Of a stretch of 16,436 bases of DNA, positions 8,157 to 15,679 are shown piece by piece. The stretch is from JBJKPP01 sp046706145 (GTDB lineage: Bacteria; Bacteroidota; Ignavibacteria; Ignavibacteriales; Ignavibacteriaceae): the NCBI GenBank assembly GCA_046706145.1, contig JBJKPP010000276.1, positions 1 through 16,436 on the forward strand. Reading direction: 5' to 3'. Made by a program: the position numbers and the translations under genes. Within the stretch, counting starts at the first letter, position 1; the number at the start of each line of letters is the position of its first letter. The notes below the pieces were generated by a model. The model had not been told where the DNA came from, searched no databases, and saw nothing but the letters and a program-made list of their open reading frames with translations.

Positions 8157-10295
8157 ATGGCGAATTTAATCGGAACTACTGTCTCTCATTACCAAATTAT
8201 GGAATTAATTGGTAAGGGAGGGATGGGTGAAGTTTATAAAGCAAAGGACTTAAAGCTTGACAGATTTGTTGCTATCAAATTCTTATCGGCTAATCTTGGT
8301 TCTTCCGAGGAAAACAAGAAGCGATTTGTCAGAGAAGCTAAATCAGCAGCTATTCTTAATCATCCAAACATACTCTCAATTTATGAAATAGACGAAAAGG
8401 AAAGCTCGCTTTTCCTGGTAATGGAATTTGTTGACGGACAAACCCTAAAGTCTTACATTGCATCGCTTACATCCGGAACCGGAGTGCCTGCTATGAAAGC
8501 AATTGATTGGATAAATCAATTATGCCAAGGCTTAAAAGCTGCACATGATAAGAATGTAATTCATAGAGATATTAAGACAGAAAACATAATGATAAATAAG
8601 GACGGCAGGTTAAAGATAATGGATTTCGGTTTGGCCAAATTAAAGTCAGGAATAGGATTAACAAAAACCGGCTCTTCTTTAGGAACATTATCATATATGT
8701 CGCCCGAGCAAGTTCAGGGAATTCAGGCTGACCATAGGAGCGACATTTGGTCACTTGGGGTTGTGTTTTATGAAATACTCACCGGAGAACTTCCGTTTAA
8801 AGCTGAACATGAAGCAGCTATGCTTTACTTAATTGTAAATGAAGTACCTCCGCTACCAACAACATTGAATAGAAAAATTCCACACCAGCTGGATTCATTA
8901 GTACAAAAAATGATGGAAAAGGATAGAGAAAAAAGATACCAAAACGTGGATGAAGTAATACAAACATTACAAGTTACCAAGCAAGAAATTGAGAATGTCC
9001 AAACTACTTCTGTAAAAAAGGCAATTGCAGTTTTGCCTTTTGATAATATTGGTTCCGATAAAGAAAATGAATATTTCGGTGATGGATTAACAGAGGAATT
9101 AATTGTGAATTTATCCCGTTTAGAAGGGATGGAAGTAGTCTCAAGGACTAGTTCGATGCAGTACAAGGGTGTAAAAAAAGATATAAAAACAATCGGTCGT
9201 GAACTGAATGTAAGGTACATCCTGGAAGGAAGTGTAAGAAAATTTCAAGATAACCTCAGAATTACGGTCCAATTAATAGATGTTGAAAGTGACAGACAGT
9301 TATGGGCCGAATCTTATAAAGGTAAGCTTGAGGATGTTTTTGATATTCAGGAGCAGGTATCAAAACAAATAGTTGAGGCGTTAATGTTAAAGCTGTCTCC
9401 AAAAGAAAAAGTTGTCTTAACCAAGCGACCCACACTTAATGCGGACGCTTTTGATTGTTACCTAAGGGCAAGGGATCATCTTTATAGAAGAACTAAAAAA
9501 AATGTCGAATTTGCTATTCAACTTTTTCAAAAGACAATAGAACTTGATCCCCGTTATGCTTCTGCGTATGCGGGTCTCGGCGAGGCTTATGCAAATCTTT
9601 ACCAGGATTATGATACTAAGGAAATCTGGCTTGACAAAGCAATTGAATCCGCCTTTAAGGCTTTAATGTACGATCCAACATTATCCGAAGCATATGTAGC
9701 CCTTGGATTAGCATATTTCAGTAAAAGATCCATTGAAGAAGCGCTTGAATCAACCAGGAAGGCTATTGAGCTTGATCCTTCCAACTATATTGCACATTGG
9801 ATTCTGGGCAGAATTTATCATAGTACTGATCGTGATGCTGAAGCAGTAATTTTGCTTGAAAAAGCGATTGAACTTAATCCCGATTTTTATACAGCATATA
9901 CTGATCTAAAGATGGTCTATGCCCGTCTTGGGAAGGATGAAGAAAACAAGGAGATATTAGATAAACTACTGGATCTGGTTCCAAAATATCTATCCAAACA
10001 TCCGGATGATTCACGCTCTCGAGTTTACTATGCAACGGACCTGGCACAAGTTGGAAGATATGATGAAGCAAAAGTTGAAGCGGCAAAAGCGCTGGAACTC
10101 AGTCCTGGTGATCCTTTAATGCTTTACAATGCCGCCTGCTGTTATGCAAGAATGAATGAAAATAAACTTGCTGTAGATGCTTTAAGAAAATCAATGGCCG
10201 CCGGGCTTGAAGATATTGAATGGACAAAAAGAGATCCTGATCTTGAAGGCCTTCATAATGAGCCGGAATATATTGAATTGATGAAGGGCAAATGA
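8157..10295 (+). CDS. Soluble Ser/Thr protein kinase with TolB-like and TPR domains (712 aa)
   Basis: Kinase domain about residues 11-275: IGKGGMGEVY (18-27), VAIK with Lys41, alphaC Glu60, HRD 136-138, Asn143, DFG 156-158, GTLSYMSPEQ ending the activation segment. It has the same long loop after beta5 (SYIASLTSGTGVPAMKAIDW) as its upstream sister. The TolB-like domain is about 289-412 (AIAVLPFDNIG, YFGDGLTEELI, RITVQLIDV). About six TPRs run from about 447 to 692, ending in EPEYIELMKGK. No membrane segment. The N-terminus is MANLIGTTVSHYQI, three residues longer than the family norm. The start at 8157 has only a weak upstream AAGAG (8146-8150, 6 nt away), and the 20-nt gap makes it less tightly coupled than its neighbours. 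Function beyond kinase activity and protein binding is unknown. Confidence 0.95.
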   Translation: MANLIGTTVSHYQIMELIGKGGMGEVYKAKDLKLDRFVAIKFLSANLGSSEENKKRFVREAKSAAILNHPNILSIYEIDEKESSLFLVMEFVDGQTLKSYIASLTSGTGVPAMKAIDWINQLCQGLKAAHDKNVIHRDIKTENIMINKDGRLKIMDFGLAKLKSGIGLTKTGSSLGTLSYMSPEQVQGIQADHRSDIWSLGVVFYEILTGELPFKAEHEAAMLYLIVNEVPPLPTTLNRKIPHQLDSLVQKMMEKDREKRYQNVDEVIQTLQVTKQEIENVQTTSVKKAIAVLPFDNIGSDKENEYFGDGLTEELIVNLSRLEGMEVVSRTSSMQYKGVKKDIKTIGRELNVRYILEGSVRKFQDNLRITVQLIDVESDRQLWAESYKGKLEDVFDIQEQVSKQIVEALMLKLSPKEKVVLTKRPTLNADAFDCYLRARDHLYRRTKKNVEFAIQLFQKTIELDPRYASAYAGLGEAYANLYQDYDTKEIWLDKAIESAFKALMYDPTLSEAYVALGLAYFSKRSIEEALESTRKAIELDPSNYIAHWILGRIYHSTDRDAEAVILLEKAIELNPDFYTAYTDLKMVYARLGKDEENKEILDKLLDLVPKYLSKHPDDSRSRVYYATDLAQVGRYDEAKVEAAKALELSPGDPLMLYNAACCYARMNENKLAVDALRKSMAAGLEDIEWTKRDPDLEGLHNEPEYIELMKGK
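10284..10288 (+). promoter_or_regulatory. Shine-Dalgarno AAGGG inside the end of the upstream gene
   Basis: AAGGG is part of the codons for the C-terminal MKGK of the preceding kinase and lies 11 nt before the ATG at 10300, across a 4-nt gap. It repeats the geometry seen at 3452-3456 and 5989-5993. Confidence 0.45.
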
Positions 10296-10299
10296 GATT

Positions 10300-13269
10300 A
10301 TGATTGGTTCAACGATTCTTCACTATAAAATAATTGAAAAGCTTGGCGAAGGCGGCATGGGTGTAGTTTATAAAGCCCATGACACTTTACTTGATCGTAA
10401 AGTAGCATTGAAATTCTTACCTTCACAAATGACAAATGATCCAAATGAACGGCAGCGTTTTTATCACGAAGCCCGTGCCGCTGCTTCTCTTATGCATCAA
10501 AATGTTGCTGTCATTTATGAGATCGGTGAGTACGACGGTACAGATGAAGAAAAGAAAGTGTTCCTTGCCATAGAATATGTTGAAGGGAAAACGCTAAAAA
10601 GGATCATCGAAGAAGAAAGCGTTTCACTGTCTGTAAAGCGAGTTCTGGATATTGCAATCCAGGTGTGTGAAGGATTGGCCGCTGCTCATGATAAAGGGAT
10701 TGTTCACAGGGACATTAAGTCTGAAAATATAATGCTTACTCCGAAGGGCCAGGTTAAGATAACGGATTTTGGGCTGGCGAAGATAGCTGGAGCATCAAAG
10801 CTTACACAAACAGGTACTACTCTCGGCACGGCAGCTTATATGTCGCCGGAGCAGGCAACGGGAGGAGAAGTAGACAGGCGCTCGGATATTTTTTCTTTGG
10901 GAATTGTCCTTTACGAACTTCTTACTGCTCACCTTCCTTTCCGGGGAGAATATCAGACAGCATTGATTTACTCTCTTATAAATGAAGACCCGCAGCCAGT
11001 CGCCCGATATAATGATAAAGTGTCGTCAGATCTGCAGCAGATTGTTTCCAAGTCCCTTGCAAAAGACAAAGAAGAAAGATATCAGCATGTCGACGACATG
11101 CTTGCTGATCTCAAAAAAGAAAGAAAAAACATAGAGTATGCAGAATCCGGATATTTGAAATCAACTATTCCTCCGGGAGGACATCAGAAATCGGAGGTCT
11201 CGAAAAGTCAAGAGTCAGCTAAAAAACCAATATGGAAAATCGCGGTAGCTTTAACGGTTCTAACTTTGCTTGTAATCTTCTTCTATTTCCATAATCCATT
11301 TAAGCCCGTACAAAGTTCTGAAATAACACCGGGGAAATATGTCGCCGTTATGTACTTCGACAACATTACCGACCCTGAGGACAAGGATCATACAGGAGGA
11401 ATGTTAACAAATTTATTAACTACGTCCCTATCGGAAGTAAATGGACTTGAAGTAATGAGCAGGGAAAGGCTACTTGATATTCAAAAAGATATGGGAAACG
11501 CGGACACGAAAACTCTTTCACCTTCACTTGCAGAAGAAATTGCTAAGAAGGCCGGAGTCACTACGATGCTGACAGGAAGCGTGCTTGAAGAAAAGCCGGA
11601 GCTGGCTGTATCAACAAGCCTTATTGATGTACAAACCGGGAGAATTATAAGTTCGCATCAATTAAAAAACTTCAGTTCCGACCAAATCTTTAAACTAGTG
11701 GATAGTCTTTCAGTTCTGCTTAGAAATAATCTTGAGCCGGCATCCAGCTCAACCAGAGAACTTACTTCAGTTTCGGAAGTAACAACGAACTCGACTGAAG
11801 CTTATCGTGCATATGTAGAAGGTCTTGACCTATTATACAATAAAAGCTACTATAAAGAATCAATTGCCGCATTCCAGAAGGCAATTGAGCTCGACCAAAA
11901 TTTTGCAATGGCATATTACCAGCTCTACGAGTCATATCTGAGCACGGGTGAGCCGATGGCTGCTAAAAAATCATTTGAAAAAGCTGCTTCACTTACTAAC
12001 AGAGTTACCGAACGTGAAAAGCTTGAGATCGTTTCATCCGAGCGAGCTCGAAGCGGAGATATATATGGAAGCACTAAAATTCTCAAACAACTTGTTGAAA
12101 GATATCCGCATGAAATTGATCCTCATTGGCATTTGGCGTTGGACTATCTTGTTGATTTTTTAGATGCTGATAAAGCCGTTGAAGTTCTTAATCAAGGACT
12201 GAGAACTGACCCTTCTGCTCAGATCTTATACAATTGGCTTTCTCTTTGTACTGCTACTCAAGGTAATGAAAGAGAAGCCATTGAAGCAGCAAATAAATTA
12301 ATTAATCTGGCGCCTGCAGAGCCGAACGGCTACGATTGTAAAGGAATAGTGTATGACTACTTTGAAAAATACGATACAGCAAAAGTTTGTTATGAAAAGG
12401 CAGTTCAGCTAAAGGGAGATTTCGTTTCGATGTATAAGCTGGGATATTACGAACTTTTGAGACAAAACTTTAATGAAGCGCAACGATACTTTAACGCATC
12501 AAATTTACGGCTGCCGGTTATAGATATTTACAAGGGACATTTCGAGAATGCCGAGAAAGTGCTCTCAAGTCTTGAGGACGAAGAAGCCGGTCAAATTTAC
12601 GGAGGAACAAGGCTAATGAATCTTTTTGGTCTTTATTACGAAGGAGGAAATTTTTCAGAAATGCTGACAATTGCTAAACATTTACTAGTTGGGCTTCATA
12701 AAAATCCGGGTGATAAGATTTACGGAAGGGATTATCTTGCATGGGCTCTTGCCAAAAATGGAGATTTTAACGCGGCTGATAAGCTAATAAACTCAATTCA
12801 AAGTGATGTTAAAGATGAAACTCCTCTCCTCCATTTCATGGCGAATTATGCTTCCGGACTTGTCTTTTTTGAAGAGGGTAAAGTCGAACAAGCATGCGAT
12901 AAGTTCACAGATGCTTTCAGCAAAATGCCCCCGAATCACGAACCAAACATATTTTATGGTATTTCTTTACTAAAGACCGGAATGACTTCAGACGCAATAA
13001 AAGAATTCAGATTGTTATTATATTGGCCTGCTAACGGTGAGATGTATTTTTTTAATACTCTTCCCGGTTCAGAAACCGAATGGCCAATTCCTGCAGTCAG
13101 AGCTCACTACTGGTTAGGGGTTGCCTATGAAAAACAAGGAAGAATGGACGATGCGCTTAAAGAGTACAAGAAGTTTTTAGAGATATGGAAAGGCGCAGAC
13201 TTTGTGTCGGCGGAAATTAAAGATGCGAAGAAAAGGGTTGCAAAATTAGAGGGACTGAGAAGAGGATGA
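10300..13269 (+). CDS. Membrane-anchored Ser/Thr protein kinase with outward TolB-like/TPR region (989 aa)
   Basis: Kinase domain about residues 8-272: LGEGGMGVVY (15-24), VALK with Lys38, alphaC Glu57, HRD 136-138, Asn143, DFG 156-158, GTAAYMSPEQ. A polar linker (about 280-310) leads to one hydrophobic helix at about 312-330 (WKIAVALTVLTLLVIFFYF), preceded by lysines. The kinase should therefore face the cytoplasm and the rest lie beyond the membrane, the classic PknB receptor topology. A divergent TolB/CsgG-like domain follows at about 346-480 (YVAVMYFDNIT, LEVMSRERL, TTMLTGSVLEE, STSLIDVQTG), then a long TPR region (about 500-985). It is the most distant complete member and lacks the EPEYIELMKGK tail. 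Its G+C looks higher than its neighbours: 33 of 60 bases at 10801-10860 against 23 of 60 in the matching stretch of the 13384 gene. This suggests a separate origin. It could be the sensor for the soluble kinases, but nothing proves this. Confidence 0.95.
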   Translation: MIGSTILHYKIIEKLGEGGMGVVYKAHDTLLDRKVALKFLPSQMTNDPNERQRFYHEARAAASLMHQNVAVIYEIGEYDGTDEEKKVFLAIEYVEGKTLKRIIEEESVSLSVKRVLDIAIQVCEGLAAAHDKGIVHRDIKSENIMLTPKGQVKITDFGLAKIAGASKLTQTGTTLGTAAYMSPEQATGGEVDRRSDIFSLGIVLYELLTAHLPFRGEYQTALIYSLINEDPQPVARYNDKVSSDLQQIVSKSLAKDKEERYQHVDDMLADLKKERKNIEYAESGYLKSTIPPGGHQKSEVSKSQESAKKPIWKIAVALTVLTLLVIFFYFHNPFKPVQSSEITPGKYVAVMYFDNITDPEDKDHTGGMLTNLLTTSLSEVNGLEVMSRERLLDIQKDMGNADTKTLSPSLAEEIAKKAGVTTMLTGSVLEEKPELAVSTSLIDVQTGRIISSHQLKNFSSDQIFKLVDSLSVLLRNNLEPASSSTRELTSVSEVTTNSTEAYRAYVEGLDLLYNKSYYKESIAAFQKAIELDQNFAMAYYQLYESYLSTGEPMAAKKSFEKAASLTNRVTEREKLEIVSSERARSGDIYGSTKILKQLVERYPHEIDPHWHLALDYLVDFLDADKAVEVLNQGLRTDPSAQILYNWLSLCTATQGNEREAIEAANKLINLAPAEPNGYDCKGIVYDYFEKYDTAKVCYEKAVQLKGDFVSMYKLGYYELLRQNFNEAQRYFNASNLRLPVIDIYKGHFENAEKVLSSLEDEEAGQIYGGTRLMNLFGLYYEGGNFSEMLTIAKHLLVGLHKNPGDKIYGRDYLAWALAKNGDFNAADKLINSIQSDVKDETPLLHFMANYASGLVFFEEGKVEQACDKFTDAFSKMPPNHEPNIFYGISLLKTGMTSDAIKEFRLLLYWPANGEMYFFNTLPGSETEWPIPAVRAHYWLGVAYEKQGRMDDALKEYKKFLEIWKGADFVSAEIKDAKKRVAKLEGLRRG
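13249..13254 (+). promoter_or_regulatory. Shine-Dalgarno-like GAGGGA inside the end of the membrane kinase gene
   Basis: AGGGA within this site lies 11 nt before the ATG at 13266, the same spacing as at other coupled junctions in the array. It now precedes only the decayed kinase start, which supports a once-functional coupled gene there. Confidence 0.35.
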
Positions 13270-13376
13270 TAGGTTTTACAATTTTTCACTGTAGAATATT
13301 AGGAAATCCAGGCGAACCTGTCTGCCGGAAGGCAGGGGCGGATTTGCACTCTGCGAGCCCCAATATGCTATTGTAA
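13266..13376 (+). pseudogene. Remnant of a kinase gene start, interrupted by a palindromic element
   Basis: An ATG overlapping the stop of the preceding gene (ATGA) opens a 36-codon frame beginning MIGFTIFHCRILGNPGE. This aligns residue by residue with the family start MIG-T--HYKILEKLGEG. After residue 17 the match ends at a palindromic repeat, and the frame stops at TAA 13374-13376. There is no beta3 lysine or any later kinase motif. I infer that this is the head of a further kinase copy, coupled like its neighbours, which was cut by a deletion or insertion. It could still be translated as a short peptide and so affect the downstream gene, but I see no sign of selection for that. Confidence 0.7.
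13312..13347. repeat. REP/MITE-like palindromic element in a kinase remnant
   Basis: The core at 13317-13336 is a 20-nt imperfect palindrome (CCTGTCTGCC followed by GGAAGGCAGG) with one mismatch and one G-T pair. It is flanked by GCGAACC on the left and GGATTTGC on the right, which are roughly inverted copies of each other. It is much more GC-rich than its surroundings. From memory, CCTGCCTGCCGGCAGGCAGG-like palindromes are dispersed in many bacterial genomes. No second copy is seen in this window. The boundaries are estimates. Confidence 0.55.
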
Positions 13377-13383
13377 GAAAGAT

Positions 13384-15618
13384 ATGATAGGACAAACATT
13401 TTTACATTATAGAATTCTTGAAAAATTAGGTGAAGGCGGGATGGGTGTAGTATATCTTGCTGAGGATACAAAACTAAAAAGACAAGTTGCAATAAAGTTT
13501 TTACCGCATCATGTTTCAGCAAATGAAGAAGAAAGAAAACGTTTTGAAATTGAAGCACAAGCTGCAGCAGCATTAAACCATCCAAACATAGCTACGATTT
13601 ATGCAATTGAAGAATCCGATGGAGATGCATTTATTGTAATGGAGTTTATTGATGGAATTGAATTAAAGGATAAAATTAAATCAGGTCCGGTTCCCATTAA
13701 AGAAGCTATTAATATAGCAATACAAATTACAGAAGGTTTAGGAGCTGCACATAAAAAAGGGATTATACACAGAGACATCAAATCTCAAAACATAATGATA
13801 ACCGATGATGGTAAAGTAAAGATAATGGACTTTGGGCTGGCTAAAATAAGCGGAGGGTCACAGGTTACTAAAATTGGAACTACTGTTGGAACTATAGCTT
13901 ATATGTCGCCTGAACAAGCAAGGGGTAAGGAAGTTGATCATCGTACAGATATATGGTCATTCGGTGTTGTATTATATGAAATGCTAACCGGGCAACTACC
14001 TTTTAATGGAGAATATGAACAGGCAATAATCTATTCAATTCTAAATGAAGAGGTTAAAACATACAGCGATAATCCCCCTTCACCAATTCAGAAAATTATA
14101 AATGATTCATTGAAAAAAGACCCGGGAAAAAGGTATTTGCAAGTGAGTGATATTATAAAAGATCTACGATTAATCGAAAACAAAATAGCAAGTGAAGATC
14201 AAAAAAAATCAACATCAGAGGAAGAAATTAAAAAGTTAGCAGTTCTTCCTTTTATAAATATCCGTAACGATGAGGAATCAAATTATTTGGGTTTTGCCAT
14301 TGCGGATAGAATTATTGGTGCCTTAGCTTACAATAAAAATATTTTAGTTCGCCCCTCAAGTGCTATTCGAAGTTATCAAAACCAAAATATAGACATAAAA
14401 TTGTCTGCAAATCAGTTAAATGTTGACTATGTGTTAACCGGGAATTTTTTAAAAGAAATGAACGAAATTCGTTTAGATTTAGAATTGATAGATATTAATT
14501 CTGATAAAATGTTGTGGCGCGAAGATTTCGAGATAGCGTTTGAAAATGTGTTTAAACTTCAGGATGTAATTTCAAAAAAAGTAATTGCTGATTTTAATTT
14601 AAAGTTCACACAGGAAGAAAATCGGCAATTAAGAACCGATGTTCCTAAAAATCCATTAGCTTATGAATATTATCTTAAGTCTATTTCCTATACTCTTACA
14701 AATGAAGATGGTCATATTGCTGTCTCAATGGTTAAGAAGTCATTAGAATTGGATCCAACATTTGCCCCAGCTTATTCTGAACTTGGGTTTCGTTATGGCC
14801 TGCTTGCTGGATACGATATTAATGAGCGAAAAAGAGTTAAAGATTCTGAGGAAAATTACAAGAAAGCATTATCGATTAATGAGGGATTGTTAAGTGCACT
14901 ACTTGGATTAGCTGGGATTTATACGGAACAGGGAAAGTCTTTAGAAGCAATAGAATTAATAAAGAAAGCTTTAAAGATTAATCCCAATAATGCAGAAGCT
15001 CATTTTTGGCTCGGTTATATTTTCAGATATACAGGATTTCTTGACAATGCTATAGACGAAATGGAAACAGCAGTTAGGCTTGATAGATTTAATCCAAGGT
15101 TTCGCTCAATTATTATTACTTACTCTTATCTTCAACGATATGAGGATGCCCTTAAGTATCTGAATTCCAGTAAAGAAACTCTTATGCACATTTCCTGGCA
15201 TGGTATAGTGTTCCTTCATTTGAAAAAATACGACGCGGCTAAAGGTTATTTTAAAAAAGCGGTTTCAATTGAACCCGAAGGAATTTTTGGTATTTGGTCA
15301 AATTCAATGCTTTGTTTCATAACAAAGGAAACCGAAAAAGGATTGAAAGCATTAAAGGCTTTGGAAGGCTCCGAAACGCATGATGCCGAACAACTTTATC
15401 TCTTTGCTAATGTATATGGTCTTTATGGGGAAAAGAAAGATTGTATTAGATTGTTGGATAAATGTATTGAGGAGGGGTTTTTTAATTACCAGGTTATATC
15501 AACAGATCCATTCCTTGATCCGGTAAGAGATGATCCAGATTTTCAGAAAATTTTGAGTAAAGCAAAAAGCAAACACGAAAATTTTAAAAACATGTTGATC
15601 AAAAATTCCTTAATATAA
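13384..15618 (+). CDS. Soluble Ser/Thr protein kinase with divergent TolB-like and TPR domains (744 aa)
   Basis: Kinase domain about residues 8-265: LGEGGMGVVY (15-24), VAIK with Lys38, alphaC Glu57, HRD 129-131, Asn136, DFG 149-151, GTIAYMSPEQ. The TolB-like domain (about 284-405) is a different subtype from the upstream genes: KLAVLPFINI, YLGFAIADRIIGAL, LVRPSSAIRSY, DYVLTGNFLKE, RLDLELIDI. TPRs lie at about 440-700 (clearest at 485-570). The end carries FLDPVRDDPDFQKIL, equivalent to the EPEYIEL tail, plus about 20 extra basic and polar residues. No membrane segment. It looks more AT-rich than the preceding gene. The start lacks a good Shine-Dalgarno site (only AGAAAG nearby) but fits the MIG-HYRI signature. 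It is 114 nt from the last intact gene, across the remnant. The kinase domain is closest to those of the 15680 and 3882 genes. Confidence 0.95.
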   Translation: MIGQTFLHYRILEKLGEGGMGVVYLAEDTKLKRQVAIKFLPHHVSANEEERKRFEIEAQAAAALNHPNIATIYAIEESDGDAFIVMEFIDGIELKDKIKSGPVPIKEAINIAIQITEGLGAAHKKGIIHRDIKSQNIMITDDGKVKIMDFGLAKISGGSQVTKIGTTVGTIAYMSPEQARGKEVDHRTDIWSFGVVLYEMLTGQLPFNGEYEQAIIYSILNEEVKTYSDNPPSPIQKIINDSLKKDPGKRYLQVSDIIKDLRLIENKIASEDQKKSTSEEEIKKLAVLPFINIRNDEESNYLGFAIADRIIGALAYNKNILVRPSSAIRSYQNQNIDIKLSANQLNVDYVLTGNFLKEMNEIRLDLELIDINSDKMLWREDFEIAFENVFKLQDVISKKVIADFNLKFTQEENRQLRTDVPKNPLAYEYYLKSISYTLTNEDGHIAVSMVKKSLELDPTFAPAYSELGFRYGLLAGYDINERKRVKDSEENYKKALSINEGLLSALLGLAGIYTEQGKSLEAIELIKKALKINPNNAEAHFWLGYIFRYTGFLDNAIDEMETAVRLDRFNPRFRSIIITYSYLQRYEDALKYLNSSKETLMHISWHGIVFLHLKKYDAAKGYFKKAVSIEPEGIFGIWSNSMLCFITKETEKGLKALKALEGSETHDAEQLYLFANVYGLYGEKKDCIRLLDKCIEEGFFNYQVISTDPFLDPVRDDPDFQKILSKAKSKHENFKNMLIKNSLI

Positions 15619-15649
15619 TGATGATATTCGTTTTTAAAATACACCACAG

Positions 15650-15655
15650 TATAAT
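15650..15655 (+). promoter_or_regulatory. Possible -10 element TATAAT
   Basis: A consensus-like TATAAT sits 24 nt before the ATG at 15680, in the 61-nt gap 15619-15679. There is no convincing -35 element at normal spacing, and in AT-rich DNA this match is weak evidence. If real, the last kinase gene would have its own promoter. The gap shows no terminator-like hairpin. Confidence 0.2.
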
Positions 15656-15679
15656 TTAGAAGAGAGTTAGTAAATAAAT

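Noticed and set aside
8825..9220. 131-codon open frame on the minus strand
   Set aside because: Antisense to the kinase/TolB junction of the 8157 gene, Ser/Phe-rich with no domain, and explained by the codon bias of the sense gene.
11948..12163. 71-codon open frame on the + strand in another frame
   Set aside because: Fully inside the TPR region of the 10300 gene, which is continuous and well supported. No independent evidence.
13361..13373. Small hairpin CAATA-TGC-TATTG before the 13384 gene
   Set aside because: A 5-bp AT-rich stem with a 3-nt loop is likely by chance, and there is no U-tract.
13286..13585. 99-codon minus-strand frame across the remnant and the start of the 13384 gene
   Set aside because: Most of it is antisense to the conserved kinase N-terminus, and the rest reads through the palindromic element. 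No protein-like motif.
1343..15618. Pseudokinases within the array
   Set aside because: I looked for loss of the beta3 Lys, alphaC Glu, HRD or DFG in every visible kinase domain. All are present, so none can be called inactive from sequence.
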